From Talaromyces rugulosus (lineage: Eukaryota; Ascomycota; Eurotiomycetes; Eurotiales; Trichocomaceae): DNA of 64,000 bases. Positions within the stretch are counted from its first letter, which is position 1, and every line of letters starts with the position of its first letter. Below the pieces are notes generated by a model that saw only the letters and a program-made list of their open reading frames with translations, did not search any database and was not told the DNA's origin. Both the position numbers and the translations under genes were made by a program. Location: contig NC_049561.1 of assembly GCF_013368755.1 (NCBI RefSeq), positions 6,882,001 to 6,946,000 of the forward strand. Direction: 5' to 3'. This document shows positions 54,670 to 63,457 of this stretch, one piece after another.

Positions 54670-55833
54670 CTACTGAATATCAACCTTTTCTTGTAAAAAC
54701 CGGATAATATCATCAATCTCATTTGGAATCCGATACCAATGCCCCAAGCCCTCATACGCCTTCCATGTAACATTCATCTGCATCTGATCTGCTAACAACC
54801 GTGCCATTTTCTCACCCAGATGAACTGACACTTTGGGATCTTCACATCCATGGCCAAGGAAAACCGGGGTTTGGAGAGAGGGAATTCCTACTTTGGTTGT
54901 TTGAGACGAGGCGGTTTGGCCAGTGGTGCTGCCCTCTTCGGATACGGGTGTGGAAATTGGTGGAAGGTCGAGAATGTCTCGGATGTGGTTGATGGCGTCT
55001 GTCGTACGAGTGATTTGGTCTTTTGATACACCAGGGCTCTTTGATGTATCCAACTGAAACGGGTCAAAGTCGTCGTCTTCATCGGCAGCTGGAGCAAAAG
55101 GGTCGCATTCTGTATCACTAAATGTGTTGTCGTCGATGGTGGGCTGCTCCTCATCGTCTTCGCTGTCGCTCTCTTCTTCACTTTCATCATCCTCATTCTC
55201 GCTATCGGAATCTTGCATGCTTAGGTTTTGTATATCACCACTTAACAGATCATCCTGTTCTAGGCCGTCTGTCTCAGACCCGCCGACATCTGATCCAAGA
55301 ATATCGCCCAGCTGCCTTTCAAATGGCAGCCATCCACTCATACCAAAAAACGCTCCGACCCTCTCATCGCCTCTTTCACCAAGTCCGCCTAGCAAAGTGA
55401 AAATCCCCGCGGCACATCCCTGACTCAACCCGCCAAGGACGATCTTGCGATACCCTGACTCATCGCTCGCCTGGTTTTCAAACACACGAGCTTCCTGGCT
55501 AATAAGTTCGCGCAGAAATTCGGCAGTCTCCATCAGTCCATCAATCTGCAGATCAGGCCTCACATTTGGATCATCAAGGCTGTAGTTGTCAAACCACTGA
55601 TTGATAGGAATCCTTTTCAGTGCTGTAGATCTACGCTTGCGTGCTGTAGGGAAGACAAATTTGACAGTTGGCAGACGCTGCGCAAGATTTGCTGAGGAGA
55701 GCAGTTCGCGACCAAATCGTTCTGCATTGCTGCCTCGTCCGTGCAGGATGATGAATGTGTGCGTGTGTTGGGTGCTCAAGGGCGGTATTGTGAGAGGTGT
55801 TGGGTACGGTTTTTTGTTTTGGGAATGTGTCAT
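54670..55833 (-). CDS. Acyl-protein thioesterase/carboxylesterase-like hydrolase with acidic insertion
   Basis: 387-residue alpha/beta hydrolase of the phospholipase/carboxylesterase group. Family members cleave acyl thioesters from proteins or lysophospholipids in the cytosol. The triad can be placed: Ser137 in GLSQGCAAG, Asp332 in GHGCEDPKVS and His365 in GLGHWY. An oxyanion motif FIILHGRGSNAERFG lies near the N-terminus. Classical members are about 230 residues. Here about 135 extra residues (about 180-315) sit between the Ser and Asp, with a strongly acidic SDSENEDDESEEESDSEDDE core. The triad is intact, so activity is expected. An 18-T tract (55862-55879) lies just upstream of the start codon. 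Confidence 0.82.
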   Translation of the reverse strand: MTHSQNKKPYPTPLTIPPLSTQHTHTFIILHGRGSNAERFGRELLSSANLAQRLPTVKFVFPTARKRRSTALKRIPINQWFDNYSLDDPNVRPDLQIDGLMETAEFLRELISQEARVFENQASDESGYRKIVLGGLSQGCAAGIFTLLGGLGERGDERVGAFFGMSGWLPFERQLGDILGSDVGGSETDGLEQDDLLSGDIQNLSMQDSDSENEDDESEEESDSEDDEEQPTIDDNTFSDTECDPFAPAADEDDDFDPFQLDTSKSPGVSKDQITRTTDAINHIRDILDLPPISTPVSEEGSTTGQTASSQTTKVGIPSLQTPVFLGHGCEDPKVSVHLGEKMARLLADQMQMNVTWKAYEGLGHWYRIPNEIDDIIRFLQEKVDIQ

Positions 55834-56031
55834 GGCTGCTTCAGATGCTGAGTACTGCCACTTTTTTTTTTTTTTTTTTCAGATATAAAATTGGAGTTCT
55901 GCTAGTTTGTTTGACATATGTGGTATAAGTAAAGGGTGAAGTTGTGAACGAGTCAGCCTCGTCTGATTTCTGGGCTCGTAGCCGCCAGACTGCCTAGATT
56001 GGCATACCCCACCCGGTATATGGCTAGTGAC

Positions 56032-56808
56032 TCAGAAAAGAAGGTCTTGAAGATGTAGGAGCACAGCATGTTCCAGGTAGTAAGGTTCCATAATTTCGTC
56101 CACCGTCCCATCAGCTATCCATCGACTTGGCCAGTCAGTCATATACAATGCTTTCGCATATTCCCAGTAAGCCGGGTAAAAGCCAGCCATTTCCCAATCG
56201 AGAATGCCAACGATGTGGTCACCGCGGACGATGATATTCCTTGGGGCAATATCTGAGTGTGTCAGGACGATTTCGTGTTTGGGCAGTGCTTTGACCAGCT
56301 TCGCGATGTGATCGACCCGTGAATTGTTTGGCGACAGCCTCATTGCCCGTACGAGACCCTCTTTAAAATCTTCTTCAGTCTTGTATGGGCTAAATCCACC
56401 AATCTCAGCACAAAATACCGGGTCCTCGCATGGGCTTCCATCAACAGAGCCAATAAAGTCCGGTTTTCTGGAGTGCAGTTCTGTCATAATATCCTTAAGC
56501 TGCTATACAATCTTCTGCCTTCTGCCGTCTTCCATGTCGTCCCAGACGTCGCGGAGAACTTCTCCTGGAATATACTCGATAACAATAACACCGCTGTCCA
56601 GAGAATCATCAATGTAGGAGTCGAAAACTTCAGGGACCGGAGTAGATGTGTGGGATCGAACAAATCGTAGGGCCTCTGCCTCTGCAAGACGCGATGGTCG
56701 GCATAATTTGACTACTGTTTTCTCGTCCACTTGGAATAGACTAATGAGGTTATCGGATACCAGTCGGGTTGAGTCATTCAGTAACGACGGGTGAATCCTC
56801 CTTGTCAT
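56032..56808 (-). pseudogene. Aminoglycoside phosphotransferase (APH)-like kinase with an internal stop codon
   Basis: 258-codon frame from ATG 56808 to the stop at 56032, interrupted by a single TAG at 56505-56503 (codon 102). The frame is the same on both sides and homology continues. Upstream lies VVKLCRPSRLAEAEALRFV and GVIVIEYIPGEVLRDVWDD. Downstream lies GSPCEDPVF, then the catalytic loop VLTHSDIAPRNIIV and the metal motif ILDWEMAGFYPAYWEYAKA. No intron can remove the stop, because the nearest GT and AG are six bases apart. Fungal APH-like kinases are abundant small-molecule kinases of mostly unknown substrate. It is a recent pseudogene, a sequencing error or a readthrough case. It is divergent from the gene at 56982. 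Confidence 0.7.
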
Positions 56809-56981
56809 TGTACACAATCCATGGGTGGTGGAGATAATAAACAAGTGAGGCTTTGAAACAATAGCAAAATAGTGGGGCGGCTTATCGATAAGGCTTGGCG
56901 CGCCCTGCGGGGAATCAGGCAAATGAGCACATTAATAATAACCATCGACCACGACAACAACAACAACATGGGCCAGCAGCC

Positions 56982-57800
56982 ATGTCGGACACCGTCGAGC
57001 ACACCGCAAGCTTCTCGCAGCCAGAGAACGGCGTCACAGACCGCCCAGGCACGCCGGAGCGCCCGCCATACTCGCCGGTGACGCCGGTGCTGTCGCATCT
57101 AGCCCCGATCCCCGGTGGAGCTACCATCATACCGCCAGGGCCTGAACTACCTGAAGCACAAACGCCATGGAATAATACAGCCCAAATACCAGAATACGAG
57201 AGTTTTCGACAAGAGCCTTTTGCCAGGCCGCCACCGATGCCCGTCAAGCCCGAGCCGGCTGCTGTGCCCATATCAGAAAGCGACAATCCGGACGTCATAG
57301 CCCTGCGCTCGGCGATTTCGGTACTACAGCTGCAGAAGCAAAAGGCGTTGAAAGACATCAGGACGCTCGACGAGATGAAGAAAGCTGCCATGGCCGATCC
57401 AGAAGGGTTTGCACAGGAACTCGTGGCCGGCCGACTGTCGTCGCAAGACCAAAGCAGTTTTGTAGACACGCATTTGCCACCCGACGACGAGGAGGAAGAG
57501 GAGGAGGAAGAAGAAGACAACCCTAAAGCACAGTCGCCAGAGGGCAAATTCGGAAAAATTCCGAGCCCGCAAAACGTCGTGCGCATGCCTCCGATCAACT
57601 GGGCAAAGTACCAAATCGTTGGCGAGCCTTTAGATCGCATACATAACGAGCAACGGAGCCGGCCTGTGCCTGGAGAGCCGCGACAAGGCCCAAACCAGCG
57701 CGCCCCGGAGCATTTTATCGCTGCTCCGTATCGGCCGTTGACTGATAGGCTCGAGAGTCCTACAAAGGGGCGTCCTGTCAAGAGAGAAAAAAAGGGATGA
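56982..57800 (+). CDS. Hydrophilic protein of unknown function with a coiled coil
   Basis: 272-residue intronless protein starting at MSDTVEHTASF. Longer upstream frames lack an ATG. Pro-rich N-terminal half with SPVTPVLSHLAPIPGGATI. A probable coiled coil occupies about 105-145 (ALRSAISVLQLQKQKALKDI). An acidic run of about eleven Asp/Glu follows, then NVVRMPPINWAKYQIVGEPL and a basic C-terminus (GRPVKREKKG) that could act as a nuclear signal. The spaced conserved-looking blocks suggest a subunit of a nuclear complex, but I do not recognise it. Confidence 0.65.
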   Translation: MSDTVEHTASFSQPENGVTDRPGTPERPPYSPVTPVLSHLAPIPGGATIIPPGPELPEAQTPWNNTAQIPEYESFRQEPFARPPPMPVKPEPAAVPISESDNPDVIALRSAISVLQLQKQKALKDIRTLDEMKKAAMADPEGFAQELVAGRLSSQDQSSFVDTHLPPDDEEEEEEEEEDNPKAQSPEGKFGKIPSPQNVVRMPPINWAKYQIVGEPLDRIHNEQRSRPVPGEPRQGPNQRAPEHFIAAPYRPLTDRLESPTKGRPVKREKKG

Positions 57801-58050
57801 CCCATATCACTGGGCATCCCTTTTGATTCGATGCAAGATTCAGCACAATACGTCGGGGTACACTGTTGCTGCCGGCACCAACACTACTACCGACACGGCC
57901 TCTGCCATGATACAGGCAACACGCTCAAGTGACATGTCGTTATAGTCCGTGGCCTGGTTGTATGCTTATTGTTCTGATAGATCACGATTTATGTACAGTA
58001 CGGCATGTTTCAAAAATAGATAGATATCAAAGACCAATGCAACTTCTCTA

Positions 58051-58925
58051 TCATAGTTTTGATCCCTTCTGTCCTTCCCACTGTTGAACTCGTTTCTGCG
58101 CCTCGGTCGAGTATGTGTCTTTCCACTCTTGTACGCGCGCATCAAAGGCTTCGTTTGCCTTTTTGTTGTCGATGGCCTCTAGCGTCCGGCTCCAAAGGCC
58201 TTCCTTGAGAGCAACAAAAGCAGACGACTTGCCAATGTCCAACAAATTCCTGTCATGGATGAGCTTGACAGCCTCCTGCAGCCCACCGAGCGAGTCAACG
58301 ATCCCAGCACCGAGAGCCTCTTGCGCCGAGAACCGCTTGCCCTCGACGATGATAGACCGGATGGTGGGCGCATCCTTAACTTTGTCAAGGAAGACAGTGC
58401 GCATGGGAGTCGTCAGAGGAATCTGAAGCACGATCTCATTCAGACAGAGGAAACCTCTCTTGGGGTTCTGCACGCGGTAGTCATGATACATGGCCGTCAT
58501 GAATCCGCCAGCAAAGGCATGCCCATTGATCAGTGCGACAGTCGGCATGGGGAATCTACTCTTGATTAGCTTCAACGAAAATTTAAGAGAAAAGAGAAGT
58601 ATGTAACTCACGTCAACAACCGGCGAAAGAATTTATACAGACAATTGTCAAAAAACCCTTCCATCGACAACGCCTTTGCCAAGTCCAGTCCATTGCTAAA
58701 GAACTTTTCAATCCCGCTCGTCGTGATGACAACGCCCTTGTCAAAGCGATGCTCCAGAATATCGAGCGACGTCAAAAATGCCTCGAGAAACTCCGGCGTC
58801 AACCGGTTATCGGCCGGCGAGGTGAATGTGAGCAGGTAGATGTTGCGGTCTTTTTCCTCCTTGGTGGCGGTTGTGCAGACGAACTGGCCGCCGGTGGCGA
58901 TGGGAACGGTGAAGAGCTCAGACAT
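58051..58925 (-). CDS. Peroxisomal enoyl-CoA hydratase/isomerase family protein
   Basis: 272-residue crotonase-fold enzyme, most like delta3,delta2-enoyl-CoA isomerases (Eci1/Dci1 type) needed for beta-oxidation of unsaturated fatty acids. Exons are 58925-58612 and 58555-58051. The intron at 58556-58611 restores RRLLTFPMPTVALINGHAFA. Oxyanion-hole segments are KFFSNGLDL and NGHAFAGGFM, with a likely catalytic Glu145 in FLCLNEIVL. The protein ends in GSKL, a canonical PTS1 peroxisome signal, so the location is well supported. A T15-type tract follows the start codon on the plus strand, so the leader contains about 15 A. Confidence 0.87.
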
Positions 58926-59549
58926 GGTGTAAATTTTTTTTTTTTTTTCTCTTCGCAATTTACATGTATTAGATAGTTGTTATGCAGCTACTTGGTAGAG
59001 GTAGAAATGTTGTAGTAACATGTGGTTAAGCTTAGCTTGCTCAGTATTGCCGAGGCTCATCGACGCCCGACTGCCGAGCGATTACTGATCAGTGAGTATA
59101 CAGCACAATAGCTTCTTCACAGCTTCTTGATGAAGCATCTGACAAGAAGGTAGAAGAAATACTAGATGTTTGCCTCTATAGTATATGAAGACTCACATGG
59201 TGAAACTGGCACGGTGACGAACTCGGGAATTGTTGAAATGTTGCTCAAATGCTCATTTTCGTCGTGTCAGCACTGAAGTGAACATGTTCTTAATACTGAC
59301 AACAACATCAGTGAAAAAAAATACCGATAGAAATGAGTTCTTTACTAATAGTCAGAGAAAGGCAACCAGACATGTTTGCAACTTCGAGAAGCAAGATGCT
59401 TTCGGTAACAATGACGTCACGGGCATATCATGCATTGATCGCAGCCATGGGCACATGTAAACATCAATGATGGAACTCTGCGCTGTAACCAACTTCATTT
59501 TAAAATCTTCATTTGAGATACTATCAGTGTATATATCAACACACGCCAA
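58926..59549. other. Divergent intergenic region
   Basis: 624 bp between the enoyl-CoA isomerase gene and the hydrophilic protein gene. It contains the poly-T tract next to the isomerase start and no supported gene. Confidence 0.45.
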
Positions 59550-60194
59550 ATGGACACCTCCAGCCAGGCAAACGTCCCCCAGCCCCCCAAGCAATCGGCC
59601 TACACTCAACCATCCAACCCCGTCTCTCAAGACCCTCTTGAGCAGCGTGGCCAGCCACAAACCCAACAACTTGGCGCCACCTCTCAACCACCATCATCAT
59701 CATCAAGAGCTACCAGACGAGGATACGGCGATGCCCCAGCTGCCATCCATCGCACTGCCGATTCTAAGCCCTCCTCCGACGACAAACTAGCCAAACTAGA
59801 ACAAGACCGCCAGCAAAAGCTACAGCCAGAATACAAACGAGGCCATATTGACCTCGAATACGGCATCGAGCAGCAACCTGCAGAAGGTGACATTGCAGCT
59901 GCCGTCGAGAACAATACCAATTCTTCGCAGGGCTACTATAATCGCGTGCAACCAGGCGCGCACGCTGGCCCCGTCGGAAGCAGCACGCCGGGATACGAGC
60001 AAGATATGGCGGCGCAAATGGATCGCAAGAGAGCAGAGCATGATCGGGTTCTGGCCCAGAAAGCTGAGAAGAGCTCTGGTTCGGAAGGAGACGAGGCGGA
60101 GCGCCGCCAGCTGCGTGAGAGGAAATTGAAGCAGAATGAGCAGCTCGATGTCAAGGGTGCTGTAAAGGCAAGCACCGGTGATCCGGTAGTGTGA
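59550..60194 (+). CDS. Small hydrophilic protein of unknown function
   Basis: 214-residue intronless, charged and Gln/Ser/Pro-rich protein, probably largely disordered. A centre with DKLAKLEQDRQQKLQPEYK and GHIDLEYGIEQQPAEGDIA looks more constrained than the rest. The C-terminal third is rich in Glu, Arg and Lys (AERRQLRERKLKQNEQLDVK) and may form a single helix. No membrane segment, signal peptide or enzyme motif is present. The start at 59550 is the first ATG in frame. The function is not recognised. Confidence 0.6.
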   Translation: MDTSSQANVPQPPKQSAYTQPSNPVSQDPLEQRGQPQTQQLGATSQPPSSSSRATRRGYGDAPAAIHRTADSKPSSDDKLAKLEQDRQQKLQPEYKRGHIDLEYGIEQQPAEGDIAAAVENNTNSSQGYYNRVQPGAHAGPVGSSTPGYEQDMAAQMDRKRAEHDRVLAQKAEKSSGSEGDEAERRQLRERKLKQNEQLDVKGAVKASTGDPVV

Positions 60195-60350
60195 TTCGTA
60201 CATTAATTTCCAGATGTATTTCGTTGTATATAATAGTACCTGAACTGATCATTTGATGTATTAGTCTTACTTTCAAGTAGAAATTTCAAGTAGAACGCCA
60301 TAAAAATGCAGAATTGACAGATATCATAACAGTCTCAAGCAATGTAATCT

Positions 60351-61820
60351 TCACGAGTCGTCGTCCGCCTGCGTCTCCCCAATAGAAGCCTTCTTCAATG
60401 CCAAGTCTTGCTTCAGCTGCTGCACGCGCTTGCCAATCTTTTGCTTCAAGATCTTGTTCGCCTGCATCTCGTACTTGGCAGTTTCCTGGGCAATCAGCCC
60501 CTCAAGTTCAGTGATCATCTCACGCTGTTCCTGAACCTCGCGGTGCCGTTCAACGGCTTCGTCGTCAAAATCTCCTACGTCTTCTGGACCACCGCTCTCC
60601 TCGCGCTCACTTGCCTCGCTCTCGTCGCCCGATGACTCATTGCCAGCTTTCGCTGCCGACGGTGTTGCAGATTGCTCCGGCCCAGCCGCTGCTGGTGTTT
60701 CGGCTGTACCTGGTTCCTCTTCGAGGCCTGCCGCCAGGGCAGCCTCCAGGTCTGCGGCAAGTTCGTCCTCGAACAGATCCGCTTGGGCGTCGTCCTCGTC
60801 CTGCAGCTCGTACTCTGCTTCCCCATCCGCATCCTGCATGTCATCGTAATCTTCCTCGTAATCGACCATGCCTTCGGCACGGGTCATGGATGTCGCATCG
60901 ACGAGTTCGAATTTGGGCGCACGGATCGCAGCTTCGTCTTGTGCAATAAGATCTGCGACTTCTTTTTCTGCTTGTTCGATGGTGCGAGCGCTGACACGCT
61001 GGCGAAATCGACGCTTCCGTACATGTTTCAACGGCGGTGTCAGGCCATGCGCATATTGGTAAGTCTTATCGTCCAACACATTGACGTCACTGGGCAATGG
61101 ATATCGCATCGCCTCTTCGTCATTTTGAACTTGACCCAGGACAAGCAGCATCTGCGTGATATCGCCGGCTTTGTAAAACATGCGTTTGTCCCAGCTCTTC
61201 ATTCCCTCCACGATACAAGGAAGGTCAACCAATGTCGCAGCATATTGTTTGTCGCGAATCCTCAAAACCGTACGTCGACCCTCTCGAGTAAGCGGCTTGA
61301 TACCGATCTGAGATGTGTCGAGGCGTCGCTCGTTAATGGCCTGCCGGATGTACTCGCAGTCCTCGCCGGGCATCATTCGTAGAATAAAGTCTTCCTCAAT
61401 GTGAGGATCCGTTTCCATGTCAGAGGCTTCCGAGTCATATCCGACACCCATAGGCCGGGCCTGGAACCGCGGCTTGCTCTTTATGCGGATCGATTTGACG
61501 CCACTTTGCTTTGCAGAATTCAGCAACTTGATGCGCTTGGGACCCGACGGGGCCTCGACTGCTGGAGCCGTATCCGAATCATCGCCGGCGGGCACATTGG
61601 CGCGTCGTTTCTTTGATGCTGCTGACTCTCCCTTGGGCTTGGGAGCTGCTTTCTTCTTCTTTGGCTTCGCTAGCTTCTCGGTAGCAGGTGGTTCTTCTGA
61701 GGGCTTAGGTCCTCCGAATTTCAATGTGAGTTTCTTCTGAGGCGCGGGTGACTCTTGGGCGGGTGGCGTGGGCTCAGGCTTCTTGCCGAATGAAATCTTC
61801 AATTTTGTTGGCGCCGACAT
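60351..61820 (-). CDS. TAF7: TFIID subunit TAF7
   Basis: 489-residue nuclear protein, intronless. Subunit of the general transcription factor TFIID that binds TAF1. The TAFII55 N-terminal domain starts at about residue 140: HIEEDFILRMMPGEDCEYIR, then TVLRIRDKQYAATLVDLPCI and VEGMKSWDKRMFYKAGDITQ, the most conserved part of the family. A basic Lys-rich region precedes it. An acidic domain follows (about 325-440), then a C-terminal coiled coil (EVQEQREMITELEGLIAQET). The length is typical of fungal TAF7. It is head to head with TAF3, 349 bp away. Confidence 0.88.
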   Translation of the reverse strand: MSAPTKLKISFGKKPEPTPPAQESPAPQKKLTLKFGGPKPSEEPPATEKLAKPKKKKAAPKPKGESAASKKRRANVPAGDDSDTAPAVEAPSGPKRIKLLNSAKQSGVKSIRIKSKPRFQARPMGVGYDSEASDMETDPHIEEDFILRMMPGEDCEYIRQAINERRLDTSQIGIKPLTREGRRTVLRIRDKQYAATLVDLPCIVEGMKSWDKRMFYKAGDITQMLLVLGQVQNDEEAMRYPLPSDVNVLDDKTYQYAHGLTPPLKHVRKRRFRQRVSARTIEQAEKEVADLIAQDEAAIRAPKFELVDATSMTRAEGMVDYEEDYDDMQDADGEAEYELQDEDDAQADLFEDELAADLEAALAAGLEEEPGTAETPAAAGPEQSATPSAAKAGNESSGDESEASEREESGGPEDVGDFDDEAVERHREVQEQREMITELEGLIAQETAKYEMQANKILKQKIGKRVQQLKQDLALKKASIGETQADDDS

Positions 61821-62169
61821 TGTTATAAAGGCGCTCTCAGCACTCTCAGTACCCTCGCCTGAGATGAGACTGAGGAGAGAGAGAGAGAGAGAGAGAGAGA
61901 TGAAATGAGTGAGAGAGCTGGTTGAGACGACAGCCGGGGCAGTCGCGGCGAATCGGGGAATCTGGCGGGCCGGCGGGAGGTGGAGACCTTCTCATTCATT
62001 CAACCTTGACTTGACTTCGTTGTCTTTATTCATTCAGAGCGCCAGGCGCGGTCAATCGTCGCTTATTGTACTTTGACCGCTTGACCATGATTATACGGTG
62101 ATATATCAGGGAGATAGAATCTCCCCATGACTTTCGCAACCTATACAACTGAATTCGCCGCCCTTCACC
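61821..62169. promoter_or_regulatory. Bidirectional promoter of TAF7 and TAF3
   Basis: 349 bp shared by two TFIID subunit genes read in opposite directions. It contains a (GA)13 tract at 61875-61900, about 55 bp upstream of the TAF7 ATG, then GC-rich sequence and an AT-rich part nearer TAF3. Such a tract can exclude nucleosomes. A joint control role is inference. Confidence 0.5.
61875..61900. repeat. (GA)13 microsatellite
   Basis: Thirteen perfect GA units inside the TAF7/TAF3 shared promoter. Confidence 0.95.
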
Positions 62170-62817
62170 ATGTCCGGTCCCCAAACTCTACATAACGCGC
62201 TCTTACGCCCGCCCATCATTCAGATTCTGCGCGCTGCAGGCTTCCATTCTACGCGGCCGTCTGTCCTAGACACACTCGCTGATATCACCGGTCGATATTT
62301 GCTTCTCCTTGGCTCTGCTGCAGCTGAGCACGCCGCTAACAGCCACCCCGACGACCCTGCGCCAACCCTCGCCGACATAATGCTTGCATTGGAAGATGTA
62401 GGCGCGCTACAACCACAGATGAAAGGATTCGAAGAAGACTGGCGCCAGGAAGAAGATATGCGAGGCATCGATGCCCTGCTTTCCTGGTTTCCAGGACTCG
62501 TGAACCGCGAGATCCAACGCATCGCCGGATTCATCCCCACTGAGGGCGATGTCGTCGATGCCGATTTAGCCGAAAAGGAGGATTTCCTGACGGCTATGAA
62601 AAAGAAACACAGCAAAACAGGCGAGGAATCGCGATACGCAGGAACGGTAATAGGGAAAGACGCTGAGGAGCACCCTGTAATCATCGAGGGCGGCGCCGCG
62701 GCAAGCATTGGAGAGTGGGCGTCGCAAATCAAATCGCAAGTGATTTATGCAGAAAGTGTCTCTTCAGCGATCAGCAGTCCGCCGAGTAGTCTTTCTGACG
62801 AGGGGATGGATATTTGA
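62170..62817 (+). CDS. TAF3: TFIID subunit TAF3 (histone-fold, bromodomain-associated)
   Basis: 215-residue intronless nuclear protein. The N-terminal 90 residues are a Bromo_TP-type histone fold: LHNALLRPPIIQILRAAGF, TRPSVLDTLADITGRYLLLL, then HAANSHPDDPAPTLADIMLA and ALEDVGAL. That RPSVLDTLxDIxxRYLxLL pattern is the fungal TAF3 form; TAF8 would also carry a C-terminal proline-rich domain, which is absent here. In TFIID it pairs with TAF10. The C-terminal half is charged and Ser-rich, with no PHD finger, as in yeasts. TAF8 or another Bromo_TP protein is the main alternative. Confidence 0.78.
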   Translation: MSGPQTLHNALLRPPIIQILRAAGFHSTRPSVLDTLADITGRYLLLLGSAAAEHAANSHPDDPAPTLADIMLALEDVGALQPQMKGFEEDWRQEEDMRGIDALLSWFPGLVNREIQRIAGFIPTEGDVVDADLAEKEDFLTAMKKKHSKTGEESRYAGTVIGKDAEEHPVIIEGGAAASIGEWASQIKSQVIYAESVSSAISSPPSSLSDEGMDI

Positions 62818-63457
62818 TTCGCTCAGTACAACATCAGGATTCTCGCCCTGTTTCTGACGCCACGCCATCCACAATGAAGCTTCATTCAAGTCACTCATCC
62901 GCTGGCTACTTTTGAATAGCAAGGTTCAAACCACCATACTCCGACCCGCGTTCTTGTGAATAAGAATCGCAACTCAACGATTATCGTTCCCACCTTATGT
63001 TCCTCCTATGTTCCTGGCAGAGTGAACCTTGGAGATAATCACAGCCTCCAGTCCAAAATGAGACTGGCTCGTCTTCAACATAAGACACGGCAAACAAGCC
63101 ACCAATCTCAACAATCGCGCATTCTCAAGAGCGTAATCATGGTTGACCCTGGGATACTATTGCTTGCACAGGCACGCACATAGACCTTGGTTAAACGGGC
63201 TTCTTATTTTGTATCCCGTAGCTTTTACGAAAAGCAGGAAATGTTAAATCATATGCAGTTATCTATATAGAACCTGAATTATACTTTTCGTGGAATTATT
63301 TTTCACCTGCAGACGGCGCTCATGTTATCTGTGACATCACTTATCTCCGTATCCCTTCAACTTTCTCCCAACAACCACCACCGCCACAACAAACCCCACC
63401 ATTTGTTCGCCATCTGTTAATTCCTGAAACAAAACAAAATACCCAGTCATAATTAGG
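62818..63457. other. Intergenic region upstream of palC
   Basis: 640 bp with no supported gene. A short minus-strand Val/Arg-rich frame (63544-63341) overlaps the palC start and is a shadow. Confidence 0.5.

Noticed and set aside
56915..57817. 300-codon minus-strand frame opposite the hydrophilic protein at 56982
   Set aside because: Its Ser/Cys/Gly-rich text is the complement of Pro/Glu-rich codons, and the plus-strand frame has spaced conserved-looking blocks and a basic tail.
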